64,000 nucleotides of DNA from Pseudanabaena mucicola FACHB-723 (GTDB taxonomy: Bacteria; Cyanobacteriota; Cyanobacteriia; Pseudanabaenales; Pseudanabaenaceae). Below the pieces are notes generated by a model, which was not told the DNA's origin, searched no databases, and was given only the letters and a program-made list of their open reading frames with translations. The DNA lies in the NCBI RefSeq assembly GCF_014696385.1, contig NZ_JACJQB010000010.1:49222-113221 (forward strand). Reading direction: 5' to 3'. The translations under genes were made by a program, and so were the position numbers. This document shows, one piece after another, positions 14,315 to 22,013 of this stretch; the stretch's first letter is position 1, and each line of letters begins with the position of its first letter.

Positions 14315-15763
14315 ATGCCCAGTGACATGCCCAATGACGTGATGCCACCAGACGAGAATTTCTTCAGTTTTGATGAAATATTTGAAGAGCTAAATTATCG
14401 CCAAGCGCAGCGAACCCTGAGAGATATTGTGGCAAATCTTGACTTATCAGAAAGAGAACGACGGGGACTAGAGGAACCATTGGAAGAACTTCAGCAAATG
14501 CTGGATAAATTAGAACGTCAAGTATTACAAATAGCTGTTTTCGGTATGGTGGGACGGGGTAAGTCATCGGTACTTAATGCCCTAATGGGAGGGCAAGTGT
14601 TTGAGACTGGCCCCCTGCATGGTGTGACTGTTAATCGTCAAGCTGCCGAGTGGCAGATCTCACGGGAGGTGATGCAAACCAATGGCAATCGAACTATTCT
14701 AAAAGCTTCGTTTCAGGGCAAAGGGGCAGCAAGGATTGAATTGATTGACACGCCCGGAATTGATGAAGTGGATGGGGAAGGTCGAGCGGAACTGGCGAAG
14801 CGCATTGCCCAACAAGCCGATTTGATCCTATTCATTGTAGCGGGTGATATGACCAAGGTTGAATATGATGCGCTTTCGGAGTTACGGAGTGCGAGTAAGC
14901 CAATTTTGTTGGTTTTTAACAAAATTGATCAATATCCCCCTGAAGATCGCATCGCCATCTATGCCAAGATTCGTGACCATCGGGTGCGGGAGTTGTTGAC
15001 TGAGGACGAGATTGTGATGACGGCGGCTTCGCCTTTAGTGGCAAAGGCGATTCGTCAGCCCGATGGATCATTTGAGGCAGAGTTAGTCAATGGCAAACCA
15101 CAAGTCGAAGATTTGAAGTTAAAAATTTTGGAGGTGCTGGATCGGGAGGGCAAGTCTCTGATTGCTTTAAATACCATGATGTTTGCGGATATGGTGCAGG
15201 AGCGAGTCGTGCAGCGCAAAATGTTTGTGCGCGATCGCCAAGCTAATCGCATCATTTGGAATTGTGTGGTGACCCAAGCTGTTGCGATCGCAGTTAATCC
15301 TTTTACGGTGATTGATGTGATTAGTGCCGCTGTAATTGATGTTTCGATGATTGTGGCGCTTTCTAAGTTTTATGGTATCAACATGAGCAATCGCGGAGCG
15401 ATTTCCTTAATGCAGAAAATTGCGATCGCAATGGGGGGAATCAGTGCTAGTGAGTTTCTCGCTAATTTTGGGTTGAGTTCGCTTAAAGGTTTGCTGGGGG
15501 TAACTGCACCTGTTACTGGGGGCTTAACGCTAGGTGGTTATGTATCAATTGCGATCGCACAAGCAGGGGTAGCGGGATTTTCTACTTATGCCTTGGGATT
15601 AGTAACAAAGGAATATCTTGCCAATGGTGCATCATGGGGGGCAGATGGGCCGAAAGCAGTGGTAAAAAGAATTTTAGATACTATCGATGAGGATTCAATT
15701 TTGGCAAGAATAAAAGATGAACTCCGCGCTAAAATAGATTTGCGGAGGCTGAGAAAAGTTTAG
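14315..15763 (+). CDS. Era-like GTPase with C-terminal DUF697 membrane domain
   Basis: A 482-residue protein. The G domain (about 65-270) has G1 GMVGRGKSS, G3 DTPG and G4 NKID. An N-terminal helical region precedes it. The C-terminal half contains hydrophobic helices (VTQAVAIAVNPFTVIDVISAAVIDVSMIVALS, GLTLGGYVSIAIAQAGVAG) characteristic of DUF697. Such GTPases are common in cyanobacteria and are membrane-linked; the process they serve is unknown. The start ATG 14315 gives M-P-S-D-M; Met5 (14327) and Met10 are alternatives. Two nucleotide-binding motifs and length are intact. Confidence 0.88.
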   Translation: MPSDMPNDVMPPDENFFSFDEIFEELNYRQAQRTLRDIVANLDLSERERRGLEEPLEELQQMLDKLERQVLQIAVFGMVGRGKSSVLNALMGGQVFETGPLHGVTVNRQAAEWQISREVMQTNGNRTILKASFQGKGAARIELIDTPGIDEVDGEGRAELAKRIAQQADLILFIVAGDMTKVEYDALSELRSASKPILLVFNKIDQYPPEDRIAIYAKIRDHRVRELLTEDEIVMTAASPLVAKAIRQPDGSFEAELVNGKPQVEDLKLKILEVLDREGKSLIALNTMMFADMVQERVVQRKMFVRDRQANRIIWNCVVTQAVAIAVNPFTVIDVISAAVIDVSMIVALSKFYGINMSNRGAISLMQKIAIAMGGISASEFLANFGLSSLKGLLGVTAPVTGGLTLGGYVSIAIAQAGVAGFSTYALGLVTKEYLANGASWGADGPKAVVKRILDTIDEDSILARIKDELRAKIDLRRLRKV

Positions 15764-15777
15764 AGGTGGTCACCAAG

Positions 15778-16164
15778 TTACCAGATTGTTTGAACTGGAT
15801 ACTGCGCGATCGCGCTATCTACCGTTATTAAAGAAAAATTTTCAACAAGGCTTTGAGCAACTAATAGTCGGTCAAATGGATCTTTATGCAAGTTGGGTAA
15901 GCTATTTATTTCTAAGATATGAGATATTTGAACAGGTAAAATCTCGAACTGATTAGAAGCAATACGAGTGAGGATATAAATTTCTGGTGGTTCACATAGT
16001 GATAGTTTCCCAATACCAACTTTAATAATAATTTCCCAAGCACTGACAACGCTAAGGTAAATATCATTATCTGGATTGGTAATAATATTTTTGGCGGTTA
16101 CGGATATTTGTGGATCATCGGCAATCCACCAAAGAAACGTATGAGTATCAAGTAATACTTTCAT
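15778..16164 (-). CDS. vapC: PIN-domain toxin, VapC type
   Basis: A 128-residue PIN ribonuclease. The acidic residues are in MKVLLDTHTFLWW (D6), SAWEIIIK (Glu), DPFDRLLVAQS (Asp) and TVDSAIAQY (Asp). VapC toxins cut specific RNAs when the antitoxin is lost. It follows the antitoxin gene by 5 nt. All catalytic positions are present. Confidence 0.92.
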   Translation of the reverse strand: MKVLLDTHTFLWWIADDPQISVTAKNIITNPDNDIYLSVVSAWEIIIKVGIGKLSLCEPPEIYILTRIASNQFEILPVQISHILEINSLPNLHKDPFDRLLVAQSLVENFSLITVDSAIAQYPVQTIW

Positions 16165-16169
16165 GATCT

Positions 16170-16406
16170 TTAACCAAGAAAGTCAACAAGAATATCGTCG
16201 GGCAATGGTGCATTAAAGTCGGGAGCAATAGAAATTTTGCCTTTGTCTTGACCTGCTACGCGAGGTTGTCGTTTTCGCTGGCTGGGTGTAATTGTGGCGA
16301 CTGCTATGCCGTTTTCACAGATGATAATTTCTTCGCCAAGCAGAACTCGCCGCATTAGTTGGGAAAATTGCTGATTGGCTTCGGGTATGGTGACAGTGAT
16401 GGTCAT
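16170..16406 (-). CDS. Phd/YefM-type antitoxin
   Basis: A 78-residue antitoxin. The N-terminal Phd/YefM DNA-binding fold is MTITVTIPEANQQFSQLMRRVLLGEEIIICENGIAVATITP. The C-terminal part (PDFNAPLPDDILVDFLG) is the toxin-binding tail seen with PIN-type partners. It is first in the operon, 5 nt before vapC. Such antitoxins autoregulate the operon. Confidence 0.9.
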   Translation of the reverse strand: MTITVTIPEANQQFSQLMRRVLLGEEIIICENGIAVATITPSQRKRQPRVAGQDKGKISIAPDFNAPLPDDILVDFLG

Positions 16407-16473
16407 AGATTTGTAGGGGAGAGATCGCTTATTAAAGATAAAGTATGTAGTTCATTTTTCTATAAATCTAAAC

Positions 16474-16881
16474 TTAAAAATTCCATACATGATCTGGATC
16501 ATCAAGAGATTTTTTGACTTGTGTTAAGTCCGCTAAATCTTTAAAAGGACTGGACTTGGCTATCTCAGTGATTGAATTGAGAGCCAAAGTTAACTGTTCA
16601 CTATCAGCATTTTTTATTGCTTGATCAACTTTTTGGAATAGAAAACGAAAATTGCTAGCACGTTCGTCAAATGTTCGCTCAAGATAATCGAGCATAACAT
16701 CACACTGGGATTCAATTTGAGCAATTGTTGTCTTTTCGCAGGCTTCAATACTACGCCGTTTTGTTTTCTCTTGTTCTGAAACTATTTTGTATTCGGTGTA
16801 AGCTGTCATAATCTCTTGAAAGCATTGCATTGTGTCTTTATTGCCAATCAATACTTCGGTATAAACTTTTTTGTCTTTCAT
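16474..16881 (-). CDS. unknown helical protein, second gene of a two-gene module
   Basis: A 135-residue, highly helical, charged protein (EYKIVSEQEKTKRRSIEACEKTTIAQIESQCDVMLDYLERTFDE...). The C-terminal part LALNSITEIAKSSPFKDLADLTQVKKSLDDPDHVWNF looks like a conserved signature, but I do not know a named family. Its ATG (16881) overlaps the TAA of the upstream frame (TAATG), so it is translationally coupled to the gene at 17020 read with a frame change. The two belong to one module. The function is unknown. Confidence 0.7.
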   Translation of the reverse strand: MKDKKVYTEVLIGNKDTMQCFQEIMTAYTEYKIVSEQEKTKRRSIEACEKTTIAQIESQCDVMLDYLERTFDERASNFRFLFQKVDQAIKNADSEQLTLALNSITEIAKSSPFKDLADLTQVKKSLDDPDHVWNF

Positions 16882-17051
16882 TATTTATTGCCCGACAAAT
16901 TTCGATACTTATCCAAAATCTTGACAATTCCCAAATTAAGCTGACCTTTAGGGTTCAGGACAGGAGTTTTTAGGATTTCTATAAGTCCCTTCATGAGAAG
17001 ACCGATCTGTTGAAACTTTTCAGCATCTATCTGGCTGGGAATCAGATACAT
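16881..17051 (-). other. 3' continuation of the 17020 gene in the +1 frame (frameshift or overlapping ORF)
   Basis: Immediately after the 17020 gene's TGA the shifted frame is open for 47 codons. It reads AEKFQQIGLLMKGLIEIL, then KTPVLNPKGQLNLGIVKILD and YRNLSGNK, and ends in TAA. This TAA overlaps the ATG of the 16474 gene. The shift must lie between 17022 and 17058, because the shifted frame has a TAG at 17058-17060. It could alternatively be a separate 56-codon ORF starting at ATG 17051. Confidence 0.7.
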
Positions 17052-17790
17052 GAGCCTCTAGATAATCCAGTCCTATGATGATTCGAGAATTAATTTCTTC
17101 AAACACTCCTCTTAGTTCAGTAATCCTTGACCTTACCTGTTGAGCAAACTCTCCAGCAACTTCCATTTCAGCAATCGCCACATTAACTTGTGCTTCATAT
17201 TGTCGCGCTCTTGTCATGGCTTTTTCTCCTTCACGAGCAGCAAAAAAGCCTCCAATCGCCAGAGCTGGAACAACTGTGATACTACCAAGCACAATCGCTC
17301 CCACCGCCATCCCACCCCCACCTGCTGCAATTGCTCCACCACCAAACCAAGCTAAGGTAGCATTCCACGCAGCTGCGCCACTGAGAGATGAAATAGCTGT
17401 CCCAGTGCTTGCCGCCCCTATTGATGTAGCTACACCAATAGCGCCAGTGTATCCAGCAGTTGCAGCAGTTGCGGATTTAACTGCTCCCATAAGGTACTTC
17501 TCAGCATTTACTGTTGCGGCTTTGTATTCATTGATCTGCTGAACTGAAAAATCTATTCCTTCTAAGATCTGTTTGTCACTTTCTGAAGTCCTCCGACCAG
17601 AGTTTTCAAGGAAGTTGATGAAGCGCTTAACCGTGCTGGTCATGACATAGAGCTGAATATCTCCGTATCTCTCAGCCAATCTGTTTGTAGTTGTCTCATC
17701 TTTCTTTAAATTTTCAAAAGCGCTTTCATATCGAATCTTGGCTTCTTGAGCGACTCTTTTGGCTTTCTGCCCAGGGTAAAATGAAGGCAT
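17020..17790 (-). CDS. helical protein with central Gly/Ala-rich membrane hairpin, apparently frameshifted near its 3' end
   Basis: A 256-residue protein. Residues 1-100 are helical (GQKAKRVAQEAKIRYESAFENLK; ESDKQILEGIDFSVQQINEYKAAT). Residues about 105-190 are a Gly/Ala-rich hydrophobic region (TAATAGYTGAIGVATSIGAAST; GGAIAAGGGGMAVGAIVLG; ALAIGGFFAAREGEKA). Residues 195-250 are again helical. The last residues VSDSQPDRC look out of register, and a 47-codon continuation lies in the +1 frame up to the next gene. Helix-membrane-helix architecture resembles alpha-helical pore formers or membrane stress proteins; this is only a structural impression. Not a named family to me. Confidence 0.65.
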   Translation of the reverse strand: MPSFYPGQKAKRVAQEAKIRYESAFENLKKDETTTNRLAERYGDIQLYVMTSTVKRFINFLENSGRRTSESDKQILEGIDFSVQQINEYKAATVNAEKYLMGAVKSATAATAGYTGAIGVATSIGAASTGTAISSLSGAAAWNATLAWFGGGAIAAGGGGMAVGAIVLGSITVVPALAIGGFFAAREGEKAMTRARQYEAQVNVAIAEMEVAGEFAQQVRSRITELRGVFEEINSRIIIGLDYLEAHVSDSQPDRC

Positions 17791-18371
17791 AAAATAACCT
17801 TTACTATTTGTGTTTGACTACATCGCACCAAATTACGCTGCATTCTCAATATTCTAAAGAAACAAGACAATATTATCTATGATCAATAGTTAATGAATTG
17901 TGAAATTTTACTGGTTCATTGCCACAACTATAGATTTCAAGAAATGACCTTAATATTCTTGCTTTTTTAAGCTTGGTACTACCAACAAAGTAAGGCGCTG
18001 GTCAACTAAATCGTGATCGGTGTATTTGCGTCTTTTTTCTCGGCATGAAATGGACATTTCAGAAACCATCCCACATTAGCTGACCAGTGCCACAACGTAA
18101 TTATAGTAATTTACAGATTTAAATGTAAATTATTTAAAATTTAGATTTAGCATAATCACCTATTTTGTATGATCCTCCCAAAGAAAATAGCTAGATCCAA
18201 AAATGGAAAGTGAGCAAAGCTAAAATTGACCTGAGAAGGTTGAGGAAAGTTTGATACATTAAGGTGCAGCTTCACCTAACGGCAATCAATTTTTTTGCAA
18301 TATACTTGAATTATCGAGCAAGACATCTAACAAGATAACTATCAAAGAAAAAACTCTACATAGGCAAGTAA
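17791..18371. repeat. 580-bp gap holding a possible 98-bp element with 16-bp inverted ends
   Basis: 17994-18009 (GGCGCTGGTCAACTAA) and 18076-18091 are inverted copies matching at 14 of 16 positions. They bound a 98-bp segment without an ORF, like a small MITE. No clear target duplication was found. The rest is A/T-rich and without a recognisable gene. Confidence 0.4.
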
Positions 18372-18629
18372 ATGATTGGCTATCGGTTATCGAACCATGC
18401 AATCAAACAAATAAGCGATCGCGAGATACCCATTGAATTACTAGAGCAAGTGGTAAACACACCTGAGCAAGTAATACGACAGGACGATAGAAGTAAGATT
18501 TACCAATCAAAATTTATAGGATCAAACTATAAAACCTATCTGCTCAGGGTATTTGTTAACGATTCTGTAGAGCCAATTACGATTATCTCAGTTTATTTGA
18601 CTAGTAAAGTTACAAAGTATTGGGAGTAA
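18372..18629 (+). CDS. DUF4258-type small protein, toxin-like
   Basis: An 85-residue protein (MIGYRLSNHAIKQISDREIPIELLEQVVNTPEQVIRQDD...). It has the DUF4258 pattern: LSNHA..Q...R.I, a central DDRSKIYQSK segment, and LLRVFVND and TIISVYLTSKVTKYW strands. It overlaps the sequence before the DUF2283 gene and forms a typical DUF4258-DUF2283 pair, annotated as toxin-antitoxin-like in many cyanobacteria. The reaction is unproven. Confidence 0.82.
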   Translation: MIGYRLSNHAIKQISDREIPIELLEQVVNTPEQVIRQDDRSKIYQSKFIGSNYKTYLLRVFVNDSVEPITIISVYLTSKVTKYWE

Positions 18630-18631
18630 TT

Positions 18632-18838
18632 ATGAAATCAGCCTATGATCCCACAATCGATGCACTATACATTCGTTGGACAGAATCCAAAATTGCCGAA
18701 AGTGATGAAGTTGGCGGTGTGATTTTGGACTATGACGAACAAGGAAATGTGATTGGTGTTGAAGTTTTAAACGCATCTCAGAAAATAACAGGACTGACAC
18801 CTAAGCGTGAATTGATCGGAAACTTATCGGTTGGCTAA
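18632..18838 (+). CDS. DUF2283 protein, partner of the DUF4258 gene
   Basis: A 68-residue protein with the DUF2283 signature (YDPTIDALYIRW, VGGVILDYDEQGNVIGVEVLNAS). The ATG at 18632 is preceded by GGAG at a suitable distance; an in-frame TTG at 18620 is less likely. It begins 2 nt after the preceding stop, so the genes are coupled. Confidence 0.85.
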   Translation: MKSAYDPTIDALYIRWTESKIAESDEVGGVILDYDEQGNVIGVEVLNASQKITGLTPKRELIGNLSVG

Positions 18839-18996
18839 CAAACATTGTCTTACAGATGATCGCTACCAACAAGATGAGCTTTCATTTGTCCTTAGAGCGA
18901 TCGCACTATGACAGCATAAGTCTGTACCTCAAGGGGCATTGGCTGCTAGACTAACATAAGCAAAATTTAACGATTAGTAATATAAGTATTGAATCG

Positions 18997-20025
18997 ATGC
19001 CTCAAGACACTGTTGCGAATGTTGCGACCTCTGCACTGAATATCACCACAGACGAAGCACTTACCATCTATGAAGATATGGTACTAGGGCGCACTTTCGA
19101 GGACAAGTGCGCGGAGATGTACTATCGCGGAAGAATGTTTGGATTTGTCCACTTATACAATGGTCAAGAAGCCGTCGCTAGTGGCGTAATCAAAGCCATG
19201 CGTCGCGATGACTATGTATGTAGCACTTACCGCGATCACGTCCATGCGCTGAGTGCAGGTGTCACCGCCAATGAAGTGATGGCAGAATTGTTTGGCAAAG
19301 AGACAGGATGTAGCAAGGGACGCGGCGGCTCAATGCATATTTTCTCAGCCAAGAATAACTTTTTGGGCGGCTATGCGTTTGTTTCTGAGGGGATTCCTGT
19401 TGCATCGGGTGCAGCATTTCAGTCTAAGTATCGCCGCGAAGTGATGGGCGATCCTAATGCTGACCAAGTGACGGCTTGTTTCTTTGGTGATGGTGCTAGT
19501 AACAATGGTCAGTTTTACGAAACCCTGAACATGGCGGCTTTGTGGAAGTTGCCAATTATTTTTGTGATTGAAAATAATGATTGGGCAATTGGGATGAAAC
19601 ACCATCGTGCCACTTCCGATGTCAGGATTCACAAAAAAGCTGAAGCCTTTGGAATGCCGGGGTTTGAAGTCGATGGTATGGATGTATTAGCTGTACGTGA
19701 ATATGCACAGGAAGCAATTCGTCGCGCCCGTGCTGGTGAAGGTCCAACGGTTTTGGAATGTATGACTTATCGTTTTAGAGGTCACTCTTTGGCTGACCCT
19801 GACGAGCTACGCAGCAAAGAAGATAAAGACAAGTGGTTTGGACGCGATCCGATCAAAATCTTTGCTAGTCGAATTCTTGAGCATGGATTAGTGGAAGAAG
19901 CTCAATTGAAGGCGATTGACAAGAAAATTCGTGAGATTGTCGAGGAATGTGTACGCTTTGCGGAAACATCTCCAGAGCCAGATCCTAAGGATCTATTCCG
20001 CTATCAGTTTGCAGAAGACGAATAA
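18997..20025 (+). CDS. pdhA: pyruvate dehydrogenase E1 component, alpha subunit
   Basis: A 342-residue TPP enzyme subunit that decarboxylates pyruvate to feed acetyl-CoA synthesis. The TPP-Mg motif is [12 protein letters not shown]...ENN at about residues 165-195. Upstream lie [17 protein letters not shown] and [14 protein letters not shown]. The phosphorylation-loop region is [19 protein letters not shown]. Length and motifs are complete. In cyanobacteria the E1 beta, E2 and E3 genes are usually elsewhere, as here. A strong terminator follows. Confidence 0.96.
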   Translation: MPQDTVANVATSALNITTDEALTIYEDMVLGRTFEDKCAEMYYRGRMFGFVHLYNGQEAVASGVIKAMRRDDYVCSTYRDHVHALSAGVTANEVMAELFGKETGCSKGRGGSMHIFSAKNNFLGGYAFVSEGIPVASGAAFQSKYRREVMGDPNADQVTACFFGDGASNNGQFYETLNMAALWKLPIIFVIENNDWAIGMKHHRATSDVRIHKKAEAFGMPGFEVDGMDVLAVREYAQEAIRRARAGEGPTVLECMTYRFRGHSLADPDELRSKEDKDKWFGRDPIKIFASRILEHGLVEEAQLKAIDKKIREIVEECVRFAETSPEPDPKDLFRYQFAEDE

Positions 20026-20027
20026 CT

Positions 20028-20061
20028 AAAAAAGGGAAGCACTTTAGTGCTTCCCTTTTTT
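20028..20061. terminator. terminator between pdhA and the convergent pentapeptide gene
   Basis: Perfect 16-bp arms (AAAAAAGGGAAGCACT and complement) with a 2-nt loop, ending in a T run on both strands. It lies just before the stop of the gene at 20064. Confidence 0.9.
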
Positions 20062-20063
20062 CG

Positions 20064-20825
20064 CTAAATTTTACATCGCGATATTTGAGCCAAGTCCCAA
20101 TCAACTTCGTCCATGACTGCATGGGAAAAATCGCAATTAACTAATGTTGCCCTGTGAAACGAGGCTTTGGTGAGGTTGGCATACTGAAACCTTGTGCCAA
20201 TAATATTGTTGCGTGATGGATTGATGGTGAAGCGTAATAAATAAAGGCTTCCAAAAATTTGCAATGACTCGATCGCAAAAAATCCTAGTAATGCCAGCAA
20301 GGTATTAAATCGTAAAGAATCAGCAATCGCATTGAAAGCTCCAGAAACTAATATTTTTGCGAAAGTAGAGCCAAAGAATCCAGAGACAAAGGCAATCATC
20401 AGCGAAATGAGTACAGCCAAAAAAGTGCCGCGCATACCTGCGATCGCAAATCTACCTGTAAAGGCGATCGCAAAGCTCACGGCAAAAATCACAATGGCAA
20501 AAAATGCCACCCCATAAACGGTTTCGCTATTATTTGCCGATAGCCCAAAGAGCAGTAAAGCGCCAAAGGTAACCATCAAAATGCTAGCAATCATGGCAGT
20601 TCCTGCAAACATGAGTGCCATCGCAAAACCATTGAGACTTGCGATCGCATTTTGGCGTGGGCTGCGACCTGCACGCACATTCGCAAAGTTAGCCGACTTT
20701 AATTGCGATCGGCAAAAATTACAGCCACGAATATCTGCGCCGCTAAAGTTCGCACCAATGAGATTCTTGCCCTTAAAATCGCGATCGCGTAAATTTTGAT
20801 TTGCAAAATTGAGACTTTGACCCAT
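20064..20825 (-). CDS. pentapeptide-repeat protein split by a membrane domain
   Basis: A 253-residue protein. Pentapeptide repeats (A[D/N]LxN type) occur at both ends: residues about 6-52 (LNFANQNLRDRDFKGKNLIG...) and about 213-245 (TRFQYANLTKASFHRATLVN...). Between them, at about residues 60-205, are four to six hydrophobic helices (FAMALMFAGTAMIASILMV; GVAFFAIVIFAVSFAIAF; FLAVLISLMIAFVSGF; LLALLGFFAIE). This unusual layout places the two half-coils on the same side of a membrane. The role is unknown. Confidence 0.8.
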   Translation of the reverse strand: MGQSLNFANQNLRDRDFKGKNLIGANFSGADIRGCNFCRSQLKSANFANVRAGRSPRQNAIASLNGFAMALMFAGTAMIASILMVTFGALLLFGLSANNSETVYGVAFFAIVIFAVSFAIAFTGRFAIAGMRGTFLAVLISLMIAFVSGFFGSTFAKILVSGAFNAIADSLRFNTLLALLGFFAIESLQIFGSLYLLRFTINPSRNNIIGTRFQYANLTKASFHRATLVNCDFSHAVMDEVDWDLAQISRCKI

Positions 20826-20888
20826 ATTGCCCTGTCATAAACGAACAGAGTTAGAAATGCACAAAGCAGTTCTCTATCTCTAGAAATT

Positions 20889-21812
20889 TTAGGTTAATTC
20901 GTCCAAGTTTGGCTTAGAGACATGGGGCAGTCCCCAACCCAGTTTTTCGCGTAAGACCTTAAAGAATTCGCCTTTTTGTAAGCGGATAAATCTTGCAGGA
21001 TATTGCGATCGCTCCACCTCAACGCGATAGTCGGGATAGACATAGCACCCCGCATTACCATCAACAACCAACACCAAACGATGTCGATTTGCGGGAGTAA
21101 CAATTGCTTTCTCAGTATTTGCAAATACCAAGGCTCGCGATGCCATCGAGTGAGCGCAGATCGGAATCAGTTGAAATACAGGAATCCCCGGCTCAATTAC
21201 TGGCCCCCCTGCGGACAGGGCATAGGCAGTCGAACCTGTGGGCGTAGAAATAATTACACCATCTGCCGCAATATCTACAGGAAAATGTGACCCAATCTGC
21301 ACCTCAAAGTGACACATACTGGTGAGAGGTTCACGATGCAGCACCATTTCATTTAACGACAATGCTTCCCATAGCAACCCTTGGCTATCGTAGACACGCA
21401 CTGTCATCATGGAGCGTTGCTCGACTACATATTTACCATCAAGAATTTGGGTGATTGCTTCTTCCCAGTCGGTTAAATAGGTTTCGGTTAAGAATCCCAT
21501 GTGACCTGTATTCACATTTAGCAATGGTAGCCGTAGTGGGGCAATTTGCCGACAGGCTGACAGTACCGTGCCATCTCCCCCCAAGGCAATGGCAAACATG
21601 ACATCCTGATCAAATCCTAATGGCACTAAGCTCTCAATTAATGTATGGCAGACGGGTGCATCTGGCTTGCCATAGCCCAAAATACCACCATTGCCCGTTG
21701 CCATCACCGTCTGGATATCACGCTTTTTGAGCCATAACTGCATATCCAAGGCTAAACGCTCGGCAATAGGTTTTGCGTCGTTATATATAATCCCGACTTT
21801 TGGCACGCTCAA
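20889..21812 (-). CDS. nadK: NAD kinase
   Basis: A 307-residue ATP-NAD kinase that makes NADP. It carries the diagnostic GGDGT (about residues 78-82), [29 protein letters not shown] and [14 protein letters not shown]. Length is normal. Cyanobacteria carry two NAD kinase paralogues; which one this is cannot be read from sequence alone. It is transcribed away from recQ's end and has a fold-back element upstream. Confidence 0.95.
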   Translation of the reverse strand: MSVPKVGIIYNDAKPIAERLALDMQLWLKKRDIQTVMATGNGGILGYGKPDAPVCHTLIESLVPLGFDQDVMFAIALGGDGTVLSACRQIAPLRLPLLNVNTGHMGFLTETYLTDWEEAITQILDGKYVVEQRSMMTVRVYDSQGLLWEALSLNEMVLHREPLTSMCHFEVQIGSHFPVDIAADGVIISTPTGSTAYALSAGGPVIEPGIPVFQLIPICAHSMASRALVFANTEKAIVTPANRHRLVLVVDGNAGCYVYPDYRVEVERSQYPARFIRLQKGEFFKVLREKLGWGLPHVSKPNLDELT

Positions 21813-21954
21813 TGACTACCTAGGTTATTTCAAAAATTTTTGTCAGTTTCGCCATTATAGCTTTTAGCGATTAGCTTTTAGCTTCCGATAAGTTGTGGAA
21901 ATATTAAAGTGTATTCAGCATTTATTCATAAATCTTCATGACTATGCCAACTAA

Positions 21955-22010
21955 TCCTTTGCTAGTGAAAGATTAGTGTTGCGGCGCGAAGCGCCGCAAC
22001 ACTAATTCTC
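21955..22010. repeat. fold-back element after recQ
   Basis: Perfect 16-bp arms 21972-21987 and 21991-22006 (core TTGCGGCGCGAAGCGCCGCAA). Flanks (CCTTTGCTAGTGAAAGATTAG) resemble the element at 25453-25554. It lies 8 bp after the recQ stop. Confidence 0.7.
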
Positions 22011-22013
22011 CTT

